64,000 bases of DNA from Phanerochaete sordida. Taxonomy: Eukaryota; Basidiomycota; Agaricomycetes; Polyporales; Phanerochaetaceae. The position numbers and the translations under genes were made by a program. This document shows, one piece after another, positions 34,869 to 46,905 of this stretch. A model generated the notes under the pieces. That model was not told the DNA's origin. It saw only the letters and a program-made list of their open reading frames with translations, and did not search any database. The stretch is taken from NCBI GenBank assembly GCA_019973155.2, contig BPQB01000043.1, positions 186,001 to 250,000 of the forward strand, in the 5' to 3' direction. The stretch's first letter is position 1, and the number at the start of each line of letters is the position of its first letter.

Positions 34869-37858
34869 TGGTGGAGGCTCTGGCGGGTGCGTGCCTGGGT
34901 GGCCCGGAGCGCATTTGGGACAGGGTTTGCGTGCATGTGCTCGCTGTGGCTCGTGCTGTGGTCATTGGATGCCATTCCATGGCTCGGCGACGGTCGACAG
35001 GTCCATCTTTCGCACAAACTACAGCGGAGAATCCTCCTCTAGCCGACGCTGCCATTAAGATTCCGCGTCTCTTACGCCCGTCGTACCTGGTGCATGCTTA
35101 CCACCTTCTTCTCCTCAAATGTGCGTGTATAGCTCTCAAAATATTTGTGTATATCAGAATAAGTAGCACGGTACGGCCAGCATGTGCTATGATAAACCAG
35201 ATTTCCGAAGGCCTGTCACAGAGAGCGTGTCGAGGATGGCATTGGCGTCATTGCATAACGTGATATCTGTGCCAGCAGCGCACCGCACGAGTCTTCCGCG
35301 ATAACTCACAGCGGCAAGGCACAGCGGTGACGGACGCGCACGTGCGCGCGGTCACACTGGCAAAACGCGCGCGAAGCCGCCCCAGACCGCCGGTCGATGT
35401 CGTACTGCGAACCTTCAAGCACCCACGCCCGCGGTCCGCCGCCCTCGCGCCCCGACCGCCCTGACCGGCCGTAGCGCATAGCTGCGCGCGCCGCCGTACG
35501 ACCCCGCACGCCCAGCGCGCGAGCGCGCGGCTGCGGAGAAGATTGCAGAACCCAGCCCACCCTGAGGCCAGGTACGCCCGCGCCACCCGTGTTTCGCCTG
35601 CTGATCCTCGCCCGGAGCGGCAACGCAGCTGCTGGACGCGGCGCGCGCGCCAGCGGCACCCGCAGGGCCTGCGGGGCGCGGAGATGCAGCGACGCGTGCC
35701 TGGGGCTCGCATGCGTCTGCGGATCCCGCCACGGCGCACCCGCGCGTGTGCTGGGCTCTGGCCCGGCGCGCGCGCGCGATTGCCAGGGCGGGCGCCGTCG
35801 GTTCGCTGCTCGCAGAGACAATAGGCGGTATGAAGGGCGCGAAGCTGCGAAGCGGCGTGCGGCCTTCGCTGCCTGCGCGGGCGGGCGGCTGCGCGTGTCC
35901 GGTCAGATCTCGCACGCCACATCGTATGCAGCGCAGACGCGTCGGTCCCGGGTGCTGATCCGCGGACGCGCTTGGCTGGGCGGGTGCGCGATGGGGGCGT
36001 GCGTGTTGTGTCGGACCGCTGGTTCGTGCGGGCTGCAGAGTCGCGGCCGGACCTGAACGTAGCTTCAGAGTTGTGTGCAGACGGTGGGGCGTCGAAGGCA
36101 GCGCGCGCTGCCTCCTGTGGAGATGTCATGAGGACCGCTGAAGAAGCCAGAAGCTTGAGCTCGAAGAAGGATTCCTCAGGTGAGTTACAATCTTGAGCCT
36201 CGTTGACTGTTCGAACCCAAAGCTCAGTAACAAAGCTATTATCTCCCGGCGCGATGTCCAACTCTACACACTATCGATGAGCTCGTGGCGACGCTTGGGC
36301 GGCACGTTCTTCAGAGAGCTCCATGCGCACCCGGAAGTTACAGCAGAGACTTCAAACAGGCTCAAAGTTCGTTCAGTTGAGTGGCAAAATTTTGAGAACG
36401 GTGTCGGAGCGATTGCACTACAGGACCTGATACCACGCGCACGCGGGCAGCTCGGACGAGTGCAGGGATCGTATTTCCGACCAATAGTGTACTTGAGACA
36501 CGAGGCCAGCTTTGCGAGCTGGGATTCAAGTGCGCACGCTTGTGGGCAGGCTCTATTGTCTAGCTGATCCGGCATTCCCAAATTTCGACACGGGTGCGAG
36601 GTCTTGCTGGACAGTGGTGTTCCCCACTTTGTGTCCGTGATTCGACGTACGACTGTAATTAATTAGGAGGAGATTCCGCCGACATATTCTTGATTGCGCC
36701 GACAGCCACGTACCGAGATGTCTGGTTGTAGCGCTGGTGACATATGTCGAGCGGAGTGGAATTGCAAACAAGCAGCCCGCTGCGGATGCATTTTGGGTTG
36801 TTTATTACGCTCGGAGCGGGCAATTGCAAGTGAGTCAGGATCCGACGGACGGGTCTCCTGGGCTACGCGACTCTTCACTCGTCCGTCACGGCGTGAAAGG
36901 GCATGGAGCTGCCTTTTTGAGCTAGCGGTTCATTTCGGGTCGGTTGGGGCGCAGCGGAGGTGAGAGCCAAGGACGGCGGGGGCTCCGAGGGAGGCGAAAA
37001 GGTTCCTCCGCGGTGGGAAATTGACCGACGGCGTCGGTGAGCATGACGCGACGCGAGCGCGGAGCTCGCTGCGACAGGGCGGCCGGACGAACGCCTGTCG
37101 CCGCACTTTTGTCTTTTCGCCGCATCCGTCGACGCCGCACGTTTCATATACCTTCTTTTGTTGCGCTCGCCGCGATGTCGAAGACGGCGAGGCCTCTTTG
37201 CTTGTTTGCGCGTGCTTCGGCGGGCGTGGGAACGACGACACCTGCCAAACGGAGGCCGCGCGTGGGCCGCTGCCGAGTCTGGCAGCGTGGGCGGCACCTG
37301 CTGCGTACGCTTCGCGGACAACCGCGACCTGGGTGAGCCCGCCGTCTTCTGTCTGCACGGCACAGCACCGTCTCAACAGCTGTCCTAGCACGCACTGAAT
37401 GGCCCACATGCACCGCAGGACCCTAGCCAGGGCCCGGCCTGCGGTGTTCGCGCTTGCGCGACATGGCGGACCAACGCCGGGCAACTTGCGTTGCTGTCAT
37501 GGCTGACTGCCGTCGAGATTGGCTTGAGTTCGGAGCGACATCTCAGATCGCTCCGCGATTCCAGGCGCCGTCACGCGAAGCAGGCCTGCCGGGTCTCCCT
37601 GCCGCTTCCTGCGCCTCGCGAGCCTCTTCCTTGGGCCTGAGACCGACATATGACGCCCACGGGCCCACTCCCAATCGCCCTCCTCTCGCGGGATATGCCG
37701 CCCGGCCAGCTATAAAGTCTGCCTCGCCTCCGCCTAGTCTCGCCAGGTTCTCCTCGTCTTCACTTCAAGGACCCTCCAGGGCTCGGTTTCTCTCCTCCTC
37801 GCTTTGTCACTTCTGTTGTACCTCTCCCCTCCCCTCCTCTCGAGACGCGAACCCCACC
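34869..37858. other. 3-kb gene-poor interval with two GC-rich islands
   Basis: Between the F-box gene and the terpene synthase I could support no gene. Two very GC-rich islands (about 35270-36060 and 36870-37450) keep several frames open on both strands, with Arg/Ala/Gly/Pro-rich translations and no family similarity. The part between them (36180-36870) has ordinary composition and a 120-codon plus-strand frame (from 36193, no ATG at its start) that I do not recognise. The last 150 bp belong to the terpene synthase promoter and leader. Confidence 0.45.
37711..37717 (+). promoter_or_regulatory. TATA box of sesquiterpene synthase gene
   Basis: TATAAAG about 145 bp upstream of the ATG, followed by a strongly pyrimidine-rich leader that ends ACCCCACC just before the ATG. 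Confidence 0.6.
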
Positions 37859-39150
37859 ATGCAGACGCAGCAAACCTCGGCCGCCGTTGCCCCGGCACCC
37901 CGCAAGATCGTCATCCCCGACCTCGTCTCCCACTGCACCTTCCCGCTCCGGAACAACCGCCACCGCAAGCAGGCGACCGTCGAGTGCAAGCAGTGGCTCT
38001 TCAAGGGCGGAAACCTCTCCCAGAAGAAGCGCGACGCGTTCCACGGCCTCAAGGCCGGCCTCCTCACCAGCATGTGCTATGCCAACGCCGCCTTCCCCCA
38101 GCTCCGTGTCTGCTGCGACTTCATGAACTGGCTCTTCCACATGGACAACATCTCCGACGACATGGACGACCGCGGCACCATGAGCACCGGTGTGGACGTC
38201 ATGAACGCGTTCTGGCTCTACGACAACTACCGCCCGGCCACCCGCGTCGGTAAAATGGCCAAAGAGTGCGTGTTTCATGCATGCTTCTCTCAGGATAGAG
38301 CACATGTGCTCACCGTCCTTCCAGCTTCTGGAAACGCGCGGCCGTCACCGCGAGCCCAGGGACGCAGCAGCGTTTCCGCGAGACCATGGACTTTTTCTTC
38401 CAGGCCGTCACGCAACAGGCCCAGGATCGTGAGGCTGGTATCGTTCCCGACCTCGAGTCTTATATCGCGCTTAGGCGAGACACGAGGTACGCGTCCGTTC
38501 TCATGCTTATGATGCTCCCGGTCATTAACTAGCCACTCCGTAGCGGCTGCAAGCCATGCTGGGCCCTCATCGAGTACGCGTATAACCTCCATATCCCGGA
38601 TGAAGTCATGGATCACCCCTCTATCCTCGCTCTCGGCGAGGCGGCCAATGATTTGGTGACCTGGTCTAACGTAAGGAGTTTCCCACGGAACACCGAATCG
38701 CATCTCACCACCCTGTTTGCCGCCGCAGGACATCTTCTCGTACAACGTGGAGCAATCCAAAGGTGCCTTTCGCGTCCCTGATTGACGTCTTGACGCCTCA
38801 GTACTCATGGCCACTTTTCTACAGGCGATACGCACAACATGATTGTTGTGGTGATGCAGCAGGAGGGGCTTGATCTCCAGTCGGCGGTGGACTTTGTCGG
38901 CGATCTCTGCCAGCAGTCCATTGACCGTTTCGTTCATGAGCGGGAGAACCTTCCTTCATGGGGCCCGGAGATTGATAGAGACGTGAGCATCTACGTCGAT
39001 GGTCTGCGGGACTGGATCGTTGGCAGTCTCCACTGGTCCTTTGAGTCCGAGCGGTACTTTGCGAAGGCTGGCCTAGAAGTCAAGAAGAACAGGAATGTCA
39101 ATCTTCTTCCTCTTCGGCCTTCAGCTCCGCAGCCGTCTATGGAGATATGA
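37859..39150 (+). CDS. sesquiterpene synthase (class I terpene cyclase)
   Basis: Five exons (37859-38265, 38325-38486, 38544-38670, 38729-38762, 38825-39150) encode 351 residues, typical for basidiomycete sesquiterpene synthases. Metal-binding motifs are both present: the Asp-rich motif D96-N-I-S-D100 followed by DMDD, and the NSE triad N232-D233-x-x-S236-x-x-x-E240 that spans an exon junction. The conserved Arg-Tyr pair is at about residues 320-321 (ESERYF). The enzyme would ionise farnesyl diphosphate and cyclise it to a sesquiterpene in the cytosol. The product cannot be predicted. No P450, oxidoreductase or prenyltransferase lies beside it, so it stands alone in this window; the MFS gene 1.1 kb downstream is the only candidate partner. 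Confidence 0.93.
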
Positions 39151-40227
39151 GCATCGCAGCTCATTGATCAACCATACCAGTCGATGGCGAGTATTCTTTC
39201 CTCCCAGTGTACGGCATCAGAACACCAGCTGACCACTCATGCTCCAGACGCGCACGCACGTTGATCTCACGACTGCTCACCTCCGCACATGCCAGAAAAC
39301 GGTCATCTCATGACTATACCGATGTCTTCGTTCACGCGGCCGCCCAGCCATGCAAGCCTCTCTTTCACCTCTGTACTCCTAGCCGACGCCCCCGATGCTC
39401 ACTGCCGCCCTCACGCGATCCAGATGCCCATTGTATCCGCCCCGACGTTTCGTCGCCACGTTGATACGCCCAACAAACGCCTTGCGACGCTCTGTCTCGT
39501 TCGCCCCTTCTCGATGCTCCGCACACCTATCCTATGGATATGTTTAATCACGCTCCTTTGCTCCATTTGCCCACATTTCTATCCCGACCCTCTTTTCTTG
39601 CTCAGATCTAGCATACACCCACACTCCTTTATTTGCGGCCCGTGTTCGTCTTCCTTTCTGTCTTCTCCTCTTTCGAGCTGGGCCTCCGGGACAGTACGCC
39701 ACGAGCGCGCTCCCGACTGCAGGCGACCCTCGCATTTTTTCCCATCTTGTTCGGCGACTCGGATTCGTTCAGCCGGAGTTGACTCCTTGGCATACATAGC
39801 AGTATGGTACATTCTATTGTGTAGGATACTCCCTAGATTAGCTGGACTGTGATAGACTATTTGATACGGCCTCGCGACTGTAGTCGCGGGTGCACTACGC
39901 AGAATATTGGAGGGAGCTGGTGGTCGGCACATCGGCTCACGACGCGCATGGCTGCGCTGAAGATGCTCTGTGAGAGCGACTATACGAGATGGTCTCATGG
40001 TCGTAGCGCGGCGCTGGAGGGGTATGTGGCCGTCGCGCTTTGTGGCGTAGTGTCGCGCGACGCGGCTTGACGTCAGATCTAGGCCATGCCAGATAAGATA
40101 AGATGAAGCCGCGCAGACCCACGGACGCTGTCCACGACAAGCGCCAGCGTAACCTGTCCTCGACTTTCAACATCTCCTCCGCAGTGCCCTCCGCCCCCCG
40201 CAGAGCACCTGCCCGCCGCCCCCAGCA
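39151..40227. other. intergenic region between terpene synthase and MFS gene
   Basis: 1.08 kb. The first half is T/C-rich and could be 3' UTR or leader-like sequence of no clear gene. No coding segment is supported on either strand. Confidence 0.5.
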
Positions 40228-43200
40228 ATGAGCGGCCTGCGCACCCCCAGCCCCGCGCCGCTGCCCGGCCCGCGCACACTCCGCGGCGCGAGCCCCGGCG
40301 AGGCGTCGCCCGCGCGCACGCCCCAGCCGCCGCACGCGCAGCCGCGGCGCCCGTCCGCGCGCATGTCCTTCGCGAGCGCAATCGCACGCCGCCCGAGCTT
40401 CGTCGCGCGCTGGCGCGCGGGCACCGGCGACGAGGAGGGCGGCGCGACGCCGAAGGGCGAGCGCCCCCCGATCCCGAGTGCGCTGCAGCCGCCGCCCGAG
40501 GCGTGCGCGACGCCGCTGCCTGCGCTGTCGATGGTCGTGCTCTCTATCGTGAGTGATTTCTCTGGTATGGTTGGGGAGGGGGCGGGGGCTGACGGAAGAC
40601 AGACGATGCTCGGCGAGTTCCTCTCCGCGAACGTCTCTGCGCCCTTTTTGCTGTTCATGGTCGAGGGCTTCGGCCAGTTTGAGGACGAGGCGGAGGTCGG
40701 GAAGTGGACGGGCATCCTCGGTGCGTGCGCGCGATTCGCTATTGGGTGTATCTCGGCTGATTGCTGTGCAGTCTCGACGTTCTTCCTCACGCAGTTCCTG
40801 ACGTCGCTGCTCTGGGTGCGTTCTCGCTGTGTATTTGCGCTTTGGAGGTAGACTCACCTGGCCCGCAGGCGACGGTCGCGGCAAAGCATGGCGCACGGCT
40901 CGTCATCGGCATTTCTCTCTTCGGAAGCGCGTTGACCTGCACACTCTTCGGCACAGCGACCACCATCCAGCAGGCCATGGCGATCCGCTTGATGCAAGGC
41001 GTCTTTGCTGGGGCTATCGGCGTCGCCAGAGGCGCAGTCCCGGGCATCACTGACCAGACCAACGAGGGCCGGGCGTACGCCATCCTGGGGTGAGATCGCA
41101 GAGGAATGTCCATGGCGCGCTGTCTCACTCCCGTCTTTAGGTTCTCCTGGGGTCTTGGTGGTGTCGCCGGCGCGATCGTTGGTGGAAGCTGTGAGTCAAA
41201 CGCCTGATGGCAGGTGTATACCATCTGACCGTTCCATTCAGTCGAGAACCCCGCCAGAAAGTGGCCTGGGGTGTTCAACTCAGTTCCACTATTCGTCAAG
41301 TACCCTTATTTGCTGCCTTGCATGGTTGCTTCTGCGGTGACATTGACAGGTGCGGGTGGTTGATGTAATCGGCCGCGCAACTTGTGTGTTCACATCACGC
41401 TCTGCAAGGTTCAATTCTATGCCTCTTCCTGGGGCCAGACTGCGGCCCAAGAGAGGGGGCCATTCGGCTGCCCCCCGAGAAGACCTCTGTCTCGACGATC
41501 CCAGAGGAAGAATCCCCACCGATCTCCCCAATCGATGAAGAGGAGCCCCGCGGAATTGTGGGCACCATTGGACGCAAAGTCAGCAGAAAACTGTCTGGCA
41601 TCTTCGCCTCTCGGGTCCCAGATGCAAACATCGCCGCGTCGTCTTCCCAGCCGGTCCCGCTCTCTTCCACGCCTGCCCGCAACCGCGCGTTTTCGCGGGC
41701 AAGTCGCACTGGAGGCTCGGCCTATGGCTACAACGGCTCTTATCGCGCCCGCCTCGCCAGCCGAGGGACCCTTGCTGGACTCAGTGCTCGTCGTGGGAGC
41801 AATGCCGGAGTGTCGTTGCGCGGCCGCAGGGACAGCGTGGCGAACACGATCACTGGAGAGCCCATTTCTGCATCGTTTGCGACAGGCACTGATCTCAATT
41901 TCGCCCAACGGCTCCTCATGGCGAATGAGAATACAGTAACCAATATTGCTGATCTCTGGGTGGCGGCTGCCATGAACGCTGACAACGAGGATCCCTTCGA
42001 ATCGGAAGACGAGGGTCAGTACGAGGACGAGCAGGCACTCGTGGCAACGCCTGCGGACGAGTTCGACGAAGGAGACATTTTCGGTTCCGGTCAGACTCCG
42101 CGAGGCGATCATTTCGTCCGAGGGTCGTCTGCCTCGCCCTTGGTGCGCCCCGCACTTGGCTCCCCGCACGTGTCCGCCACGCCCCAGCGCCGCGCCTCGA
42201 ACGCAACAACGCGGCGACCCTCGACTGCCACCGCGCTCCAGGTGCCCATCGGCGGTGCGGACTCCGCGGCGTACACTCCGGGGCGGCGGATGTCCAACTC
42301 CGTCGCACCGATCTTCTCACATGTCGGCGTCCGCACCCCGCCCGCCGTACTCGAGGCGCAGCAGCTGCTCGCGCTCGCGGACGACGCCGAGGCCACCGCG
42401 CAGGACACGCTCGCGCCCATCATCGAGGGGTCCAGGCTCTCGCCGACCGAGGCGACTCCGGCGGCGCCTGTGCAGGAGCCTTCGTTAATGTCCCAGCTGC
42501 CGCTTCTCGTGATTTTCCAGTACGGCGTGCTGGCGCTGCACTCGACCACACATGACCAAATTTTCTATTTGTATCTTGTATCGTGAGTGCGGCCTGCCAC
42601 CCTCGTCTTCATTTGCGGCGCGGAGATTAACGTGATGAACGACGATAGGAAGTACCCGTCGGGAGGGCTCAACCTGAACGCTGGCCACTTCTCCCAGCTG
42701 AGTGAGTGTTGACATTTCTGGTGCGCCGCACGTACACGTCGGTGCTAACCCAATTCAGTCGCGCTCATGTGTCTGGCGCAAATCGTGTATCAGTTCTACT
42801 TCTATCCGTACGTTCATGCCTCGTTTCGGATGCTGTAGAAGCTCGTTGTTGACGCTTTGCCTTCCATGCAGGAACATCGGGTATGGTGTCGTCTTACATG
42901 TTGTGCGCTCGGGCATGGACTGACGCCTCTGCAGACCGCCGCGGGGGCGCTTTTCGCACCTCGCAATGTTTCGCATAGGCTCGCTTCTGTATATTCCTGC
43001 CTACCTCTCGGTCGTCCTCTACCGCGTCTTTGCAAGTGACAAAGACGACGGGAACTTGGTCCTTATGGGAGGTGCGTGCCCACCGTCTGGTCATACCACC
43101 GAGACTGGATCACTCATATGGCAACATGTTATGTTTTAGCATTGGCAATTAGCACGTAAGTCTCTTGTTCTGGCCCTTGTCTGTGATCCTCACGAGTCGT

Positions 43201-43572
43201 TTCAGGGCCATAAGGTTCTGCGGCATCACCTTCAGCTACACCGCCATCTCTGTTCTCCTGAACTATAGTAAGCTTCCACCGATGCTCCCGGAGTGCGTTC
43301 TGACTCATGGCTGTCCTAGTGAGCCCGCCGCACATTGTCGGCTTCGCCAATGGCATCGCGCAGAGCATCGTCAGCCTCGCACGTTTCTGCGGTCCGGTGC
43401 TCGGCGGCGTGGTATGTCTGACTGCTGGTATGGCTGCGCGAGCTGCTTCTTACGCCCTGGCTAGATTTGGTCCGTCAGTGTCCAGGATCACCCGTCCGGG
43501 TACCCCCTCGGATTCCTCATCTGCGCGGCTACCGTCGCTGTCGCTGTGGCACACAGTTTCTTCATCCGGTAA
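40228..43572 (+). CDS. MFS transporter with very long central cytoplasmic loop
   Basis: Fifteen exons (40228-40548, 40603-40720, 40772-40815, 40869-41089, 41141-41190, 41242-41349, 41409-42582, 42649-42701, 42759-42807, 42872-42880, 42935-43071, 43140-43155, 43206-43267, 43320-43411, 43465-43572) give 853 residues. After a Pro-rich 95-residue N-terminus, TM helices 1-6 include LGEFLSANVSAPFLLFMVEG and IRLMQGVFAGAIGVARG, with DQTNEGRAYAILG. A hydrophilic loop (about residues 297-648) rich in Ser, Arg and Glu follows, then TMs 7-12 with HDQIFYLYLVS, SHLAMFRIGSLLYIPAYL and FANGIAQSIVSLARFCGP. It belongs to the DHA1-like general-substrate group; substrate unknown. Two microexons (9 nt and 16 nt) are needed to keep frame. 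Confidence 0.85.
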
Positions 43573-46500
43573 CCGCATACAAGTCTGGAACCTGGAGCCT
43601 CCTTCTCGCAGCTAGACGCACCCGACGGCCGACCCTGGGATACCCCTGTACCATACCATCTCTTCATCCCGACCTTCGATTCTCACTCGTGGACATTTGT
43701 ACACTTCTTGATTGACATGTACGCGTACCGATGGCAACAGAACGTGTAATGATAGCAGTCTCGATTCCATACACCCTCCAGCGGCAGCACCTGTCTCGGC
43801 GACCCTGGCCTGCATTTGTTGCTATGAGGCACGGAGCGGCGGCGCAGGGCGCTCCAGGCGCATCACCGCGCACGACGGCACTCGACGGCAGAACCGCGGC
43901 GTCCGTGCCCTGTTTCGCCCCGGAGACACACCCAGGCACTCTCGGAGGGCGCACGCGACAACGCGGGGGCCGGGGCGCTCTGGACCCTGCGGGGTACCCC
44001 AACCACCCGCGCCGCCACCCGTTGCCAGCACCGTTGTCGCCGCGCCCCTAATGCCGCTGCTGCCACGCGCGAGCCCAGACCCGCAGGCCGTGCCGCCGCG
44101 GCAGCGCTGCCCCTCGAGCGGCGTACACGCGCACGCGGTGTGAAGAGCGCAGACACGTAAACAGGAGCGCGCTGACCAACCGCGCCACGCGTGCTGCGCG
44201 ACCGCCCGAGCGCAGGGCGCGGACGCAGGATGCCGCGGGGCACGCGCACCTGCGGGCCCGCGCGCCCGTCTCATGCAGGTTTTCGACTCGACAGGCCCGC
44301 TACTCAATGCACGGCATTCAGTCGCAGACGCAGCGCGCGGCTTGGCGGGCGACGGCTCGCGCGGACGTGTGCTGGCACGCCGGGCAGCGCGGGCGATCCG
44401 GCGGGCCTGGGCTCGTCGCGTGCCCGGCTGTCTCTCCGTGCTCTTCTGGCTGCAGGTGGGATGCGGCGCAGGTGATGGGATGTGCGGGATGGACCCTGTG
44501 CCGAGGCTGCTGCGCGCGCCCGCGCAGAGATGCGTGCATGACGCGGTGCGCCAGAGCCGCCCGTCTCGGTGCGACAGCGCGGCTTCTGCGATGGGAATGC
44601 AGGACGGGAACGCGGCAGGGCCCCAGAAGGCCCTGCCCTGCGCGAGGCGCGCGCTGCCCGCCGCGCCCTTATGTCCGAGCGGGCGTTCGGAGGCACTAGA
44701 GCCTTGTGCGAAGGGCTGTGCGCCCGCCGAAGCCCGCGCCGCGGCCCGTGCGTCGGATGCCGCCTCGCCCTCTGGCAGCGGTTGGGATGCGGGAGGTGCG
44801 GGTGGCAGCGTGGGCGACGCACCTGCCCCCGTTGCGCAGGGAGAAGCGTCCGCCTGTATCCTGCGCCGACAGGAGCGAGGCCAGGCCTTGCCTGCTGGGC
44901 CTGTCGGGCGAGGAATGGGGGCGCAAGGATGCGGACTGGCCTGATCGCGAGCCAAGCAAGAGGAGGATCATGAGCTGCAACATAGATCACATCGCAGCGA
45001 AGGTAAGACGGCAGGCGTATGCTTACCGGCAAGGTTCGAGTGAATGGGCAGGCACAGCGGGTCGATGGCTGCGAAGCAACGCACCCGGTCGTCTGATCAC
45101 CCGCAAGCGGAAGGTGTTCACTGAAATGGCGGGTTCTCACTTGCAGCGAGCGGCTCGGGGTCGATCGGGGGTTTGTTCTCCACACGACATGCGGTGTCTT
45201 GTCCTGTGCGCAATCAGCATAGGGAGGTGCAGCTGGATTCGGCGACCGCTCGAGGTTTCTCAGACTATGCCACCGCTAGCAGCGCACCTGACCTCTTGCT
45301 CCTGTCGCATCGGATTAGACGGCGGTCAGCAGCGCCGTCCCTCGCCCGGGATCTCTTGCGCGTGTCCGGCGCGATAGGTCACTCGCACTATGGACGACCC
45401 TCGGGACTGCTGAGTGCTGCGCTAGAATACACGCAGTCAGCGCCTCGCCACCGGGACGACACGTAATAAGAACGTACCGCCCGTCGCAAGCCGGTGGGTC
45501 GATTGCAAGAGGCACCGCCAGCCCTCGGACGACGGTGGTGTGCTGGAGGCGAGGGCAGGTCGTGGCGCGACGCTGGGGGCTCGGGCGATGCCTTGTGCAT
45601 CTCTCGGCTGTCGCACGACCGGAAGAATGACGCACAGAGGGTCGCGCGTGAATTCCGCATCGTGTTTGCTCAGCCCTGGCATGGAACGGGCATTTCCCAA
45701 AGGCCGTGACAGACGGCAGAGAACAGTCCGGGAAAGCCGCGGCAGCTACGGAAGATGCGAATGTTGCGATGGGGCCCTGGCAGTGGCACTGCGGGTGAGC
45801 GAGCAGAGGAATAGGTGCGATTCATGGGGAAGGGCATGGAGCTAGGATCAACACCCAGGACGCGTGCAAGCGACAGCTAGGCGGCGAGCAGGGGAGCCCA
45901 AAGCGCGGCCTGTCGTCACCAGGCGTGTTGGGGGAGCACCCTCGGTGAGAAAAGGAGGCACCCCAGGGTGTCCTGTCAAACCTTGGAGGCTTTCCTGGGC
46001 ACTGTGTCGCGTTGCCAGACAAACGCTGGCTGGGAAGACGCGGTCGCTGGGCTCGCTCCGACGCGTTGAGCGCGCCGGAAATTACAAGAGGGGCTGGCCT
46101 GCGCAGACAGGGTGAGGGCGGGAGGGCTCGAGGATGCTCCTGAGAGAGGAGGCCTCCGCTGAGACCTCGCGGGCGGGCGGGCAGGCGGGAGGACGGTTGC
46201 AGGGCTCGGTCGGGGCGGCTGGGACAGAGTCTGGATCGACAGATCTGGCCGATTGTGAACGTTCCCGATATGGGAAATAACATAGCAACTCCGTTAGACG
46301 CCGGAGCTAGCCCGTATCAGCTTTACCGCACTCTTGTACGGCCATATAAATATTTATAAGTCTACCCCCGCCACTCGTTTCTTTCAGCCCCCGCGCGACT
46401 CAAGCACCGTCCATCCGATCCCGACTTTTTTCTTCTTCTTCGTCCACGACCAAGTCGCGTGCCCCGCGAGCCTTTGTCCTTCAGCGGATAAATACCTCCT

Positions 46501-46588
46501 CGCCCGCCTCCTCCCTCTTCTCGTTCACGTACTCCTAATCGTCAACCCAAATTTTCACGCTTCAATTCCAAAACCCGTCCTTCAAGCA
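43573..46588. other. 3-kb gene-free, GC-rich interval
   Basis: No gene is supported. From about 43850 to 46230 the sequence is GC-rich, and long frames stay open on both strands (up to about 375 codons on the minus strand, 43822-44955), but translations are Arg/Ala/Pro/Gly text without ordered domains or splice structure. The last 240 bp are different: a TATA box and a pyrimidine-rich leader for the small gene at 46589. Confidence 0.5.
46345..46350 (+). promoter_or_regulatory. TATA box of candidate small gene
   Basis: TATAAA, extended by further T/A sequence (TATTTATAAG), stands out against the GC-rich flank. It lies about 240 bp before the ATG at 46589. The intervening leader is CT-rich and ends AAACCCGTCCTTCAAGCA before the ATG, the look of a highly expressed fungal gene. 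Confidence 0.6.
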
Positions 46589-46905
46589 ATGCCTGGACTC
46601 GTCAGCGACGCCACGCGTGTATGGGAGGTCAATGTGTACTGGGCTTTGAACGCGCAGTGCGCAGTGTGGGATGTCAAGGGCAAGGGTGTGGACGTATGGG
46701 AGTGCATCCGCCCTCGTAAGCACCACTCCGCCTTGCATCATCGCTTTGGTTCGCTGACTCGCGCCTGCCCACCCAGACCAGTCCACTCCTCAAACACAAG
46801 TGCGTCCCATGTCTTCCGCTGCTATACTCATGAACGCCATGCTCATAGACACGCTCCGAACAGCCACCAAATAGCCAGTACTGGCGTTACGTTACACGCC
46901 GGTAA
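46589..46905 (+). CDS. candidate orphan small protein gene
   Basis: Proposed exons 46589-46715, 46777-46799 and 46849-46905 give 68 residues. The start reads MPGLVSDATRVWEVNVYWAL and continues with CAVWDVKGKGVDVWECIRP; the end is QYWRYVTRR. Both introns (61 and 49 nt) have GT..AG ends and sizes normal for this window. If the second intron is not used, translation continues to a stop at 46872-46874 and gives 74 residues with another C-terminus. I recognise no family. No signal peptide, no CaaX box, several Trp residues. The strong promoter upstream and T/C-rich sequence downstream to about 47580 argue for a transcribed unit, which could also be a non-coding RNA. Confidence 0.4.

Noticed and set aside
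34091..35263. 390-codon frame overlapping the F-box gene
   Set aside because: It is the +2 shadow of a GC-ending-codon region and translates to Arg/Ala/Pro-rich sequence; the overlapping frame has the F-box.
35248..36261. 337-codon open frame on the minus strand
   Set aside because: Low-complexity Arg/Ala/Ser translation in a GC island, no domain and no consistent start or splice sites.
44130..44200. tRNA-like A-box on the minus strand (TGGCGCGGTTGGTCAGCGC)
   Set aside because: The D-arm-like sequence is good, but no B-box (GGTTCGANNCC) or foldable T-arm and acceptor stem follow at the right distance. At most a tRNA fragment or chance match in GC-rich DNA.
43822..44955. 377-codon open frame on the minus strand
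   Set aside because: Several frames are open at once in this GC-rich DNA; the translation is Ala/Arg/Pro/Gly/Ser text without domain order, introns or a leader.
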